From positions 62,001 to 126,000 of the forward strand of contig JAXGGA010001091.1 of assembly GCA_038373865.1 (NCBI GenBank): a DNA stretch of 64,000 bases. The letters run 5' to 3'. The notes beneath the pieces are model-generated. The model was given only the letters and a program-made list of their open reading frames with translations, was not told where the DNA came from and ran no database searches. The stretch's first letter is position 1. Each line of letters starts with the position of its first letter. This document shows positions 25,216 to 35,398 of the stretch, piece after piece. Source of the stretch: Uloborus plumipes (Eukaryota > Arthropoda > Arachnida > Araneae > Uloboridae). The translations under genes and the position numbers were made by a program.

Positions 25216-25788
25216 TAGCACCTGCTGAAGGGACCTGCTAAAAAAACTTAAAATGCGGGAAAACGTAGATTCGGTTGACGTGAGATCGGGGTTTCACTGC
25301 ATAGTGTTTAGCCACCGCGTATGTGCACATGTGCGCTAACACTTCATGGCATGATCTCGACTAATGTATAGAGTAAAGCTGGAGATAACTTGTGCCATGA
25401 ATCATGCAGGACAATTCATAAATCCAAAGAAGTGTCAATGGGTGGTGATCTCTCCTAAACGACTCGTTGCAAAAGATGCAAAGTATGCTGCATAATAATA
25501 GTATATAAATCAACGGATTATTGCAAAAGTTCACAAAAAAGGTGCAAGCAAGTGTTTCTAAGTTACAAGAGACCCCTTTTCAATACCAAGAAGCGAGTTT
25601 GTGGATGCAAAGACGCCCGACGAAAACTTTATTTGTTACCGTGAAAGACCGAAATTGAAAAATGCCAAAATTCGCCGTTGATTTTCCGGAAATATTTGGT
25701 GTTTTATTTTTGAATTTGCTAAGTGAAGGTTTTTATTCGGCGGCAAATTTCGATCTATACAAGGTTTTCTCTCATTCCCAGTAACATA
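25216..25788. other. Noncoding stretch
   Basis: No gene or clear repeat recognised; base composition is more even than in the neighbouring DNA. Confidence 0.4.
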
Positions 25789-26312
25789 CAGGGTGCTTCA
25801 AAAAAACGTATACACACTTTAAACTATTGTAGTTTTCCCTCTCTACAAGGCTAATGTTATATTTCTTCGCCAGGTGCCAGCATAATCGCCCCTCTATGTT
25901 ATATTATCAGTTGAAACTTGTAATATCAACATGGGGGACGTACATTTGAGTTTTGAAGAACGTAAGCAGGTTATTAAGTGGTACTGGTAGTTGTTCTTGT
26001 GGGGCACAGTAAAAGATGAGGTGTGCAAACGTAAACCACGTAACCTAGACATTCTTTGGAATGAGATTCAAGCAGTGTGTAGAGAAATCTCATTGGACGT
26101 TTTGATACGATGTACAGAATCAGTGGTGACTCGTACTCAGAATTGTATTGATGCTTCAGGTCACCAATTTGAACAGTATTAACATTTGTTATTTATGTTT
26201 CATTTACATTGGACTTTCAGCTTTCTATTTTCCTGAAATTTAACTTTGTAGAACGGTAAATAAATTTTCTATGGAAGTTCAAAGTGTGTATACATTTTTT
26301 TGAAACACCCTG
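25789..26312 (+). mobile_element. Internally deleted mariner-type element
   Basis: Terminal inverted repeats of about 32 bp (CAGGGTGCTTCAAAAAAACG at the left, matching the right end CATTTTTTTGAAACACCCTG with two mismatches) are flanked by TA (25787-25788, 26313-26314). Between them remain only the first and last parts of a transposase gene. At 524 bp against roughly 1.2-1.3 kb for full elements, it is a deletion derivative that would need a transposase in trans. Confidence 0.85.
25931..26182 (+). pseudogene. Mariner transposase remnant, N- and C-terminal ends joined in frame
   Basis: The ATG at 25931 opens MGDVHLSFEERKQVIKWYW, typical of the N-terminal helix-turn-helix start of Tc1/mariner transposases. 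A TAG follows (25988-25990). The same frame then continues with LFLWGTVKDEVCKRKPRNLD and ends …TESVVTRTQNCIDASGHQF before a stop at 26180-26182. This matches the C-terminal tail of such transposases (F-L-W-G…V…KP). The DNA-binding remainder and all three catalytic acids are missing, so it is inactive. Frame conservation across the deletion apart from one stop points to a single internal deletion. Family-level assignment is confident; the subfamily is not. Confidence 0.8.
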
Positions 26313-26314
26313 TA

Positions 26315-27216
26315 TATATCCTTTAATAACATCTGTAATTCATTTATATAGGACTTTTTTGCTATCTCCAAATCAAATAAAAAATGATAGACTCCGCAAT
26401 TTTGTAGAGAAACTTTATTAGTGAATCTCATAAATGATTTAACCAAAAACCACTTCATTACTTTATTAAAAGTACTTGTTTTATTTATAAATTCTGACAA
26501 CTGTCGTGCGCTTTATTTAGACATATAATGCACATGACAGCCTTGCTGATGATTTAAGCAATAACTCAATAAAGAGTTAATTTCATTTCTTACGCATACA
26601 TCCTCACGAGGTTTGTCAATTGACACGTCCTGAAACTTGCTAATCCTTTCATATAAGGATCATAAAAGAAAATTAGCACAATCCAGTTAAATTTACCGAT
26701 TAGAAATTCAAAGCGGAGTTAAAAAATATTAAGTATTATTTATTCATTGTATGGATTTCCTTAAATGAAGAGGAGCTGTTATTTTTGCCTTAAGAAAAAA
26801 AATCAAGTTAGATTGTGGAAAATTATATTAAGGAGTGCAGATTGGAGAATAAGTATTTTGTTTCCTTAGGGTAAGTTAGTGAAACTGAAACTTGATGTCA
26901 AAGAGCTGTTAGATTGCTAATGCATTTCGTTTGATTGAGGAGCAAATGCTCTGTCTTTTCTGCAAATGGCGACTGAGAGTAGTAAATGCTTTTGGATCAT
27001 TATTCTGTGCATTTTTTTAATAGCGGTATTATATTTCATTAACTCTATAGGGGTTTTTCAGGTTTTACTTCTCGAAGTTTGCAATCAAGCTCAGTTTTGT
27101 AATTGCCATATGAGAACAAGGAACAATTTTGATTTTAGCTGTAGGTATTGAGACATGAATTTAAAAGAATCTTAAAAAGCAATAAAAATCTTTGCGCCAA
27201 TAACATTTTAGGACTC
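26315..27216. other. AT-rich noncoding stretch
   Basis: No feature recognised. Confidence 0.5.
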
Positions 27217-27251
27217 ATGAACAAATGCAATACACTGCCAACTTGGTAATT

Positions 27252-27293
27252 CCATCCAAGGACTGCAGTTTCGTGCTTATTGGCTCTCGTCAG
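27252..27293 (-). ncRNA. Hammerhead-ribozyme-like core (copy B)
   Basis: Read on the minus strand: CTGACGA (27293-27287), a 14-nt stem-loop GAGC-CAATAA-GCAC with 3 of 4 pairs, GAAAC (27272-27268), TGCA, then GTC (27263-27261) at the expected cleavage site, followed by CTTGGATGG as stem I 3' strand. These are the conserved elements, in order, of a minimal hammerhead with a very short stem III, the form reported in Penelope-like and other retroelements. The 5' strand of stem I is poorly complementary, so this copy may be inactive. Confidence 0.6.
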
Positions 27294-27391
27294 CCAAAAA
27301 CGAAGTTACAGAGTTGGACGCAGAAATCCTCTTGTAGAAGTTAAGAGTGCCAAAAAAAAAAAAAAAAAAGAAAAAAACTGGTAGCTATAAT

Positions 27392-28126
27392 TAGGGATGC
27401 ACCGATAAGCAAGTTGGCCGATTACCGATTAATCGGTAGTTGAGAATCGGCCGATTAATCGGCTGAGCCGATTAATGATGAGGATGATTGTTTTCAATTT
27501 TACCATCACTGTTTTTTCTCTCTTATACAATTCGAAGTTAAAAATAATAAGTAATTTATTTCCGAGAAGATTTTTTTCCATTTTCCTAGTTTTCACAAAA
27601 GAATTTCAATATTTTATCAAATATCTTAGAGCCAATTTTCATATTATTGTCAATAATAGTATTGACACATTGTTAGAGTTATTTTAATTGGACACAAAAA
27701 ATTCAAAAAAAGGGGGAAGGGGAGCCTGTGGTGAGCACTCCAATTTAGAAGCACTTTTAATTCATACTTTTTAATAATTAGTAGCCTTTAATTCAATACT
27801 TTTATTCTTTGAAAATTAGAAGTTAACTAAAAGCACTGTGCTAAGAGAAAACTATCACCACATGAAAAATATTGCAATATTGTTTATGTATATTTATTCA
27901 AAGTTGGATAATTAAAAAAAAACTTTATATCAACTGTTAGGATTATTATTACTGTTAATAAAATTATTCATCATAGTTTCTTAGTAAAGGTATACTTTGA
28001 AGAATAATATTTGAGAAATACATTTTTCGCCGATTAATCGGCCCGATTTTGCCGATTTTTAATTATCGGCAAAGGGGCCGATTATGGCCGATTAATCGGT
28101 ACTGCCGATTAATCGGTGCATCCCTA
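27392..28126. mobile_element. Non-autonomous hAT element (TAGGGATGCACCGAT ends)
   Basis: TAGGGATGCACCGAT at the left and ATCGGTGCATCCCTA at the right. Flanks gctataat / gctgtaat (7 of 8) are an 8-bp target duplication. Subterminal regions are built of repeated GCCGATTAATCGG motifs, possible transposase-binding sites. The T-rich frame at 27475-27687 shows no transposase motif. 735 bp, inserted into hammerhead repeat B. Confidence 0.85.
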
Positions 28127-28215
28127 GCTGTAATGAATAACCGAGTTGGCGGTGAATTGCTTGTATTTCTGCCTTAGCCTTGGCTTAGGAGCGGTAACTT
28201 ACTGCTATATCTTGA

Positions 28216-28822
28216 ACAAATGTTAGTTCTCACCATATAAAGCCAACTGACAGAGGAGTCAACGTAGTTTGGAACAATAGTTTCTACTAATCATTTGCTT
28301 GTAGACCCACGAATTGTGCGTAGTACCTAATATCTTTTCGCTTTTCTATCCAACCGGAGTTCATTTTGGAGACTTAACACAAAAGTATTTCCTGCTTAGT
28401 TTTAGTGAAAAGTGCAGGTTTTACTTTCAAAATTAAAATTTCAAACTTTGTTTAGATTGATGTAAAAAGTGCACGAGTTCTTTTTGTTAGCAAAGTCGGG
28501 ATTTTCGGTGCAAATTTCCGTCAGAAATGAAATGAAGGTAGAAAATTTAAATTAAAGAAATCGCCATCAGGTGCATACTCAGATACTTTCAGTGAAAGCT
28601 GTACTAAATTTCATGACCCTAATTGCGAAAAATGAAATTTGTCCCAAGACCAAAAACATTAGACGTAAAATAAAATCGGAATCGATGATCAAAAATGTAT
28701 CAGAAGAAAGCGTATAAAAAAGGAACCAAAAGTCGAAAATAATCTTTCTTTCTCTTTCTAAAACATAAAAAAGAGCAAAAAACATCTGAAGTGACTGCTT
28801 ACAAATGAAAGATAAGCACTGA
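28216..28822. other. AT-rich noncoding stretch
   Basis: Nothing recognised. Confidence 0.5.
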
Positions 28823-28831
28823 GCCTAACTT

Positions 28832-29113
28832 TTTTTTTTTTTTTTGTCGTGTGCCAGCCAGGCTGGCAATTTGGGGTGCGTTGCTTCACTTTTCCAACTG
28901 TACCGTTATTTGGTGTGAAGTCCGACTTCCACAGTACACGCATGCCATAGGTACCCGTTTATAGAGTAGGCAACCTTTCACACAACAACACATTCACACA
29001 AAGAAAGGATAAGGACAGGAGAGAGAAAGCACATCCATGCCCGAGCCGGGACTCGAACCCGGGGCCACACCATCCATGGCAGACTGCTCTAACCACTAGA
29101 CAAGGTGGCCGGC
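28832..29113 (-). mobile_element. tRNA-derived SINE, copy 2 (full length, with target duplications)
   Basis: The minus strand begins GGCCACCTTGTCTAGTGG…TTAGAGCAG (A box), then CCGGGTTCGAGTCCCGG (B box), then the shared SINE body, ending in an A run (T run at 28832-28845 on plus). The direct repeat GCCTAACTT at 28823-28831 and 29114-29122 is a 9-bp target duplication. It shows insertion by target-primed reverse transcription. The best-preserved of the three copies. Confidence 0.9.
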
Positions 29114-29122
29114 GCCTAACTT

Positions 29123-30273
29123 ATTAAAATCCGTTAAATGCTCTAATTGACTTAGAAAGAACGAAAAGAGTTCATTTAATGGACAAAAATAGATATTCAA
29201 TGTGGCAGGAAAATGAACATACGAAAAATTTTTGCCGAGGTGTTCATTGAAACAGCTCGATTTAAAGTATGAGTGCAGAAGTGGAAAAGAAAGAAAGAAT
29301 AGAACTTGTAAGAATGTATTTCATAATTGCAGAAGAAAAGTTATGTCTTTCTTTGATAATTATTTGAGAGAAATCTCTAATTAGTGCAATATTGCTTCAC
29401 ATCAGGATTAATTGATGATCAGCGTATGTTACAGCTTATTTTCCATAAAATGTTTGTCCACTTCAAAAGTGAGGGATGGTTGTAGTATTGAAGCTTAATT
29501 TTTGAAAGCAAAATGGGTAGAAATGTGGAAGAATATTGCGTGTTGCTTTTTCCTATCTTTGATTGAAAAAAAACTTTTTTTTTGGTCTTGAAACCAGTCA
29601 ACTGAAAATGTGGTCGAAAAAAAGAAGTGATTTTCAAATCGATGAAGGTAAAAAAAAAAAACTAACCAGTTATTCTTTACGTTTGAATGCGTATAGTTCT
29701 TAACACATGCTCCGACTAAACACGTGTATTTACGATTTTTAAAAGTGCTAAATACAAATAGCTATCCCAATTTCGCAGGGAAAAGGAGAATTCATTTTCC
29801 GGAAAATAAGTTTTATAACTTTCCATAGCATTGAAGAAAACAAAGCCACTTTTTTCGATTTTCTACCTGAGGGATAAAGACATTTCCTATTCTGCGATGT
29901 AAAAAAAAAAAAAACTTTATCCACTGGAAAAACACTGGAATTTCTGCTTTTTGCTCTTACTTAAAAGCTAGAATTTAAATTGAGTTTCTTCCGTGAAATA
30001 TTGAATGGTTCATTTTTGTTCTGTGTTTCGTAATATTGGATTTTGAAAGAAGTCTGTCGCTTTCATTTGAATAGTTGATTTTCCGCAAAATCGGCATCCA
30101 TTGACTATCCAAAGTTATACCAAACAAAAGATTCGGCCTTACATTATTCTTCAAACATAGATTTCTAAGGAATTTATTTTTAAGTCGGTGAATCTGCGTG
30201 CGGTTATTTTAAATCAAGTTCAAAATGCTGTACGTACAATATTTTTTTACAAAGGTATCTGAATGAAAAATAT
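29123..30273. other. AT-rich noncoding stretch
   Basis: No feature recognised; several A runs. Confidence 0.5.
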
Positions 30274-31680
30274 ATGTAGATTAGGGTGATTCAAAAAAAA
30301 ATTTTTTTTGAATATCTCTGGTCTTACCCCGCAGTTTTTTTACACTATTCATGAATGTGATGTATGTAAAATTTTAGCTCAATTGAATAATATTTAGAGG
30401 CCGCTCAACGCGATCGAATTCTGTTGAAAATTAGCAATTTCGAGAGTTGGAGTATATAGCTTCATTACGCGAAATAATATTATTCTTCATATAAAATGGA
30501 ATAACTTAAAACGTTAGTTTACTCTACTAAGTAATTAGTTAATAAAATAATAGCTCAAAGTGAGTTGTAACGATTAACCCCCCCCCCCCGCTTCGAAGCT
30601 GCATTATCTCTTACTTGAGTTTGGCTAGAAAATGCAGCTGCAAGCTCGGGCTGTGGTTTCTGTTTTCTTTTCGGTTGTTTGAGGTGTATGAGTTTATTTG
30701 GCTAAAACACCTAGCATCCACTCTAGACAGGGCCCAGTATAAGTGACAGAAAGCCACTTTGATAGTAGCTGCTACAGTACAAAGTATGGGTCAAAATGGG
30801 GAGGATTTGACAACGTCCATAAAACGGTAAATGCAAACTATTCGCTCTGAATTGGCTGTTAACTTACAAAAGTCGTTTAAATCTAGGACTTCCTTTGATA
30901 GTTCACTGGAACGAAACACTTATGCAAAATTAATTGGGAAAATGAAGGTTGATCGGCGGGTTTCATACCAGTATTAGTATCAGGACCACAAGCATTGATA
31001 ATTTACTTCTGGGTTCTAGTAAGTTAGTCAGGCATTGGAATTGCTACGGAAAATGCTGCTCTACGATAACCAGTTAGATAAATGGGAACTTACTGAGCTC
31101 GTACGTGGTATGTGTTTTAATACGACATGCATTGCCGGTACTAAAGTTGGAGCATGTTTGAACTTGGGGAAAAAAAACTAGGGAAGCAACTTTTATATTG
31201 TGCTTTCCGCCGTTATATTTTAGACATTGTGTTTTCTGTGGTATTACAACCGAAATCTATTCTACTCTTGGTCTTTCGGTATTTTAACCGATAAACCAAT
31301 AAATAGGCAGAATTGGGGTACTTGATTGTGTGCAATGTCAGATACGATGTTCACGCAATTGCGCGGAACCATCCACTGCCATTGGATCTACAATACTGCT
31401 TTTTAAGCGGTTTTAGCAATCATAGTCCAGAATAAAACATTCTAATTTTGAACCTGGAGTGAGGAACGATGAGGTTGAGGAGTTGGTAGCACATTCAGAG
31501 CAACGTGCAACTAGTAATGGAAGTTGCGCAAAGTTAACTTCTGATGACCCATGTAAAAGAAGTGTCCAAGGAAGATACTAGAGCTTAGTGCGATTTTCTT
31601 GAGCAGAGCACCGTCTCTTGGTGTATGTTTTCGTGTCCCAGGAGTGGTTCCTCGTGTTATATCTGTGTTAAAGATTATTT

Positions 31681-31866
31681 ATGGCGTCAAGTTATGGATA
31701 TTTCCGAACCAGTTCAAACTTGCAGCTGGACAAACAAAAGGTATTCGTAACATATGAATGTGATTTCTTTCACATTCTTATCGTTAATGGGAAAGAATAT
31801 CTAAGAGTTGGGTTCCCAGCAACCCTTTTTGTGCAAGCACTAAGAAATGATTTGGAATATTTTTAG
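31681..31866 (+). pseudogene. Decayed reading frame inside the 4.16-kb element
   Basis: The 61-codon frame beginning MASSYGYFRTSSNLQLDKQK includes FHILIVNGKEYLRVGFPA and a hydrophilic end, and is followed by a frame break. It lies just upstream of the better preserved 31937-32119 remnant, and both are probably pieces of one transposon protein. No catalytic motif is recognisable. I cannot tell whether it is an exon or simply the longest open piece. Confidence 0.35.
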
Positions 31867-31936
31867 CCTCCTTATTCATGTAAAGAAGAAACTCAACATA
31901 TATCAGCTGTTTGATCCTGAGCATTCGAATCTTTAA

Positions 31937-32119
31937 GATAGCTACCAACAAGGCTTTATACTACCAAAGAAACTGAAGATGGTAAACGACAATACGGAGC
32001 GTGGCATGGCCCTTATTGAAGCATTTGTTAAGACTATCACTAACGACGAAAAACAAAGACAGTGTCTTCTTCAAGTGGTACAGGAACACAGAAAAGGTTT
32101 CAAAGTTGCAAAAAAGTAA
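31937..32119 (+). pseudogene. C-terminal remnant of a transposon-encoded protein
   Basis: The open frame carries KMVNDNTERGMALIEAF and ends LLQVVQEHRKGFKVAKK before TAA at 32117. From memory, a 'V-N-D-x-x-E-R-G…L-L-Q-V-V…H-R' tail recurs in uncharacterised, multi-copy proteins of arthropod and cnidarian genomes, which suggests transposon origin. Upstream the frame is closed by a stop at 31934-31936. Lying inside an element with an 8-bp target duplication, it is probably the tail of that element's own protein. No DDE residues can be assigned. Confidence 0.5.
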
Positions 32120-32611
32120 CCTTAAAAAGTATTGCAAGAATTAATGAGCAAATTACTATATATATAATGTATTAAAATTTGTTTTTTATAGTTTTTCCGT
32201 ATTTGATTAGTTTTCATACTTTTCTGCATTTCATTGGTTTTTCAGATATATAGTTCATTTTGTGATTGCACGCTTTTTTTCTTCGGAGATGTAAAAAAGC
32301 AATAAAGTAACTTTATTATTATTATTATTTACGTTCGCATTTGTGCCACTATCACAAAATTTGAAGTACTCCTAAATCTAATATATAAAATTCTCGTGTC
32401 ACAGTTTTCGTTGCCATACTCCTCCGAAACGGCTTGACCGATTTTGATGAAATTTTTTGTGCTTATCCAGTATCTATGAGAATCGGCCAACATCTATTTT
32501 TCATCCCCCTAAATGTTAGGGGTAGTCCACTCCTAAATTTTTTTTGTTCGCACATAACATCTGATCTTCTGAACTAAAACAATATGTTATCGTAAATCCT
32601 TACTTCAATGA

Positions 32612-32684
32612 GCGACCCGATGGTCAAGTGGTTAGGCGCGTCAGGTTGAAGTTCCTGATGGAATGAGATCGAATCCAGGTCCGC
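32612..32684 (+). repeat. tRNA-like sequence inside the Helitron
   Basis: GCGACCCGATGGTCAAGTGG…TTAGGCGCG carries an A-box-like motif. A TCAGG/CCTGA anticodon-like stem and GATCGAATCC (near B box) follow, ending GGTCCGC, which pairs 5 of 7 with the start. It resembles a SINE head or a captured tRNA; a working tRNA is unlikely given the mismatches. Confidence 0.45.
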
Positions 32685-33303
32685 AAGGGTTTTTTCGAAC
32701 AGCTGCATGGTTTTTTTTTTTGAATGATTTTAATGATTGTAATGTCCTTATGCAGGTACATCCCCTCATGGGGATCTACCCCATATTTTTTTATAGTACA
32801 AAATGACAGTTTTGGTCGGATCTTTGTTAAAATTGGCAATGGGGTCCTTCGATGCTGTAGAATTTTCTTATGGACGTTTGTGCCATTTTTGGGGGCTTTG
32901 AATCGATTGTGGCAATAAATGGTTTTTGATTTGCGGCACTTATATTATTTTTTCAAAAATTATATACACTATCAATTATATTATGTTAATTTTTGTACCT
33001 TTATAAAATTCAGTATTTTATATCTTGCATTTACGTCAAATTCAAGGTAAAATTAAAAGTCAAAAATTCTGAAGAAGATAAATATATGTTAAAAATTAAA
33101 GTAACTATTTTTGTGATTTTCATATTGGTTGTGACCAAAAAACATCATTACAAACAAATAAAATGTATCAAACACCATGAGTGTTGAGTTATTAGGCAAA
33201 ATCTGCTGTATAAAGTCTTTTTTCACTGCTAGGGGGGGGGGGTATGAACGACCATTAAAGTGACACAAATTTTTTAAAAATAAAGGTTGGATCTCCAATT
33301 ATC

Positions 33304-33683
33304 TTGCTTCGTAATTTGAACTGTGCAACGGTACGCGATTAGTCATTCAAAAATTAATGAAAAACGTGATCGAAGCCAGGGTTTTAACTGGCAAGTTCAG
33401 AGGTGAAAATATACTCATACCACGAATTCCTATTATACCTACAGATGTGCCAATTCAATTCAAACGTATTCAGTTTCTGATTAGATTGGCATTTGCAATG
33501 ACTATCAACAAATCCCAAGGTCAAACGATGTCTGTTTGTGGCTTAGATTTGAGAACACCATGTTTTTCACACGGACAATTATACGTGGCATGCTCTCGAG
33601 TGGGTAAACCATCCAGTTTATTTGTGTTAGCTAAAGATGGACTAACAAAAAATATTGTTCACGCTGTAGCATTAAGAGATTGA
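33304..33683 (+). pseudogene. Helitron Pif1-like helicase, C-terminal fragment
   Basis: The frame reads …CNGTRLVIQKLMKNVIEA…, then RIPIIPTDVPIQFKRIQF, LAFAMTINKSQGQTMSV and QLYVACSRVGKPSSLFVL, ending TGA at 33681. TINKSQGQT and VACSRVG correspond to SF1 helicase motifs V and VI as found at the C-terminus of Helitron Rep/Hel proteins. Upstream, LLRNLN is in another frame (33304-33321), so a small deletion or frameshift lies there. Full proteins exceed a thousand residues; only about 120 remain, without the Walker A motif or the HUH nuclease. It cannot be active, but it marks a derivative of an autonomous Helitron. Confidence 0.88.
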
Positions 33684-33992
33684 TATTGTTTAATAGTGTT
33701 ACTGTCGTAATTGTTTATTTAATGATATATAATTTTAAGGAATAAATTATAATAACTTAAAAATAATGTTTGCCTTTTGTTATTTTTATATTCCCGCATC
33801 GTTCACAGCGCTCCATGCTTATTTCACGCATATACCACATTCTTACATACATACAATATACACATTCTACCATACATACATACATACTTACAATAAGTAA
33901 GCTATTTTTTGTCAACACTAGAAATTACTAGGAAATTATTTATATGGCAAAACAACGTTTGCCAGGTCAACTAGTGTAAATATAGTTTACTA

Positions 33993-34426
33993 AAATTTTG
34001 GGCGAATAATTCAGTGTTTATAAAGGGCCTAAATAAGACGGTAAGACGAATAAAAATACAAAGGCTACTTTTTTCTATAGATATCATTTACGATCACGTT
34101 TTTGTCAATAGCACGAAATTTCAAGGCGTTTGAGCGACCTCTAAATATTAATGTATTTTGCCGAAATTTTGCACAAATAATCAGTGTATATAGTGGCACA
34201 AAATAAGAGGGTAAGACGCACAAAAATACAAAGTCTACTTTTTTTTTATAGATATCATTTACGATCATGTTTTTGTCAAAACCACGAAATTTCAAGGTGT
34301 TTGAGCGACCTCTAAATATTAATATATTTTGCCAAAATTTTGCACAAATAATCAGTGTATATAGTGGCACAAAATAAGAAGGTAAGACGCACAAAAATAC
34401 AAAGTTTATTTTTTTCCATACATTTC
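33993..34426. repeat. 171-bp tandem repeat at the element's right end
   Basis: Units begin AAATTTTG at 33993, 34164 and 34335, so the period is exactly 171 bp twice, with a partial third unit. Shared phrases are AATCAGTGTATATAGTGGC, AAGACGCACAAAAATACAAA and CAAGGTGTTTGAGCGACCTC. The minus-strand frame at 34065-34394 is simply this repeat read through. It sits beside the TGAATCACCCTA terminus and may hold transposase-binding sites. Confidence 0.8.
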
Positions 34427-34522
34427 TGAATCACCCTAATGTAGATAAATTTTAACTTCCGTTTTTAATTTTTAATTTAAAACGTGTGGTAAATTTTAAA
34501 TAACGTATCGCGAAGGGCTTAA

Positions 34523-34675
34523 CCTTTTGGATCCGGGCTGTTCATATAGAAATTTTTCTTTCGACCCAGGTAGTACGACAGTTTAACCACAGATTTATTT
34601 TCCATTGAAAAGAGAAGGTATAAACTGTTGCACCAAACGTATGAAACCTTGAAAAAAATCCCCGGCTCCAAAGGG
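34523..34675. mobile_element. Putative piggyBac-like MITE (153 bp)
   Basis: TTAA (34519-34522), then CCTTTTGGATCCGGG; the other end is CCCCGGCTCCAAAGGG followed by TTCG. Imperfect inverted repeats and one intact TTAA suggest an older TTAA-type insertion. Confidence 0.55.
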
Positions 34676-34891
34676 TTCGAGTGAAAATTTCAACCCTGTC
34701 CTCTAAACTAGACGAGACTTATGGTACAACATGTGTGCCGCCCGGTTCCTAAAGATTAATGTCTCATTAGTACCTCTGGATGGAATCAAACGTATGCAAT
34801 AAATATAGCATAATCCGTACTGCTCTGCTATCACGGCACTTGTTTCAAAATTTCTTTATTTTTTAGAATTAGCAAACACCGCACCATTGTA

Positions 34892-35079
34892 CACCGTAAA
34901 GAGCAAAACTGCAAGAAAATCTCTAGGAAACTGTGATTTCGTAAACTTTTCCAGCGATACAGTTTCTTCTTAGGTAACATTGACAGCGTTACTTAAGAAA
35001 AAGCTGCATTTTTGCTCTGAACTCCAAGAAAGTCTAGTTTCTTAGAAATTTTCTAGCGGTTTCGCCCTTTTTTACAGTG
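34892..35079. mobile_element. TA-flanked foldback MITE (CACYGTAAA ends)
   Basis: CACCGTAAAGAGCAAAACTG at the left pairs with the right end …CGCCCTTTTTTACAGTG. TA lies outside both ends (34890-34891, 35080-35081). Inner phrases AGAAAATCTCTAGGAAACT and AGTTTCTTAGAAATTTTCT are complementary. It may be a distant relative of the CACTG family. Confidence 0.7.
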
Positions 35080-35137
35080 TAGTTTGCTCTAGTTTGACTT
35101 AGCAAAAAGAAACAAATATTAATGAGTTGTTAAAAAA

Positions 35138-35398
35138 CAATTGAAGGGCCAGGGGGAGAAAAAGATGAAAGTCACTTTTTCGTCAATTTTGAGATATTAG
35201 CGCTATCTGGGGCAATGAAGAACTAGTATCATCTGGTAGAACAACAAGGGGGGAAAAAAGATGAGAAGTGATCGAAATGTGTATGAAAACTCGAAAAACT
35301 ACACAAAGAGCTACGAGAAATCAAACTTTGTTCTTCGTTTTTCTCGAAATCGCTTTTTGGTCACTTTCATCTTTTCCCCCCCTAGCGCTTCAATTGAT
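35138..35398. mobile_element. Foldback MITE (CAATTGAAGSGCYAGGGGG ends)
   Basis: CAATTGAAGGGCCAGGGGG, then AGAAAAAGATGAAAGTCAC, pairs with the right arm GTGAC…CTTTCATCTTTTCCCCCCCT, then AGCGCTTCAATTG. The frame for transposon class is lacking, as no target duplication is clear. Confidence 0.65.

Larger units (their letters stand above)
27217..28215. repeat. Hammerhead-bearing foldback repeat, copy B (split by a hAT element)
   Basis: The left arm (CAATACACTGCCAACTTGG … GAGTGCC … AAACTGGTAGCT) and right arm (AACCGAGTTGGCGGTGAAT, then TTCTGCCTTAGCCTTGGCTT, AGGAGCGGTAACTTACTGCT) are inverted relative to each other and match copies A and C. The hAT element at 27392-28126 sits between them. A nearly complete hammerhead core lies on the minus strand of the left arm. 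Confidence 0.65.
32377..33974 (+). mobile_element. Helitron, internally deleted, keeping both ends and the helicase C-terminus
   Basis: The 5' end is TCTAATATATAAAATTCTCG, then GTGTCACAGTTTTCGTTGCC, ACGGCTTGACCGATTTTGAT and the usual ATGAAATTTTTTGTGC phrase of arthropod Helitrons. The 3' end is a GGCAAAACAACGTTTGCC hairpin followed by CTAG (33971-33974). Host A precedes and host T follows, the expected A/T insertion point. It differs from the 2745-5066 family. The Rep domain and most of the helicase are deleted. Confidence 0.9.
30282..34438 (+). mobile_element. 4.16-kb hAT-like DNA transposon with a nested Helitron
   Basis: It starts TAGGGTGATTCA and ends TGAATCACCCTA. The 8-bp sequence ATGTAGAT lies perfectly repeated just outside (30274-30281 and 34439-34446). 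The TAGGG start and 8-bp duplication fit hAT, although P-type elements also make 8-bp duplications. Removing the Helitron (32377-33974) leaves about 2.56 kb. Inside are decayed coding remnants (31681-32119) and 171-bp tandem repeats beside the right end. It cannot encode a full transposase as read. Confidence 0.85.

Noticed and set aside
34065..34394. 109-codon minus-strand frame with internally repeated protein
   Set aside because: It is the 171-bp tandem repeat read through; 171 is divisible by three, so the frame stays open.
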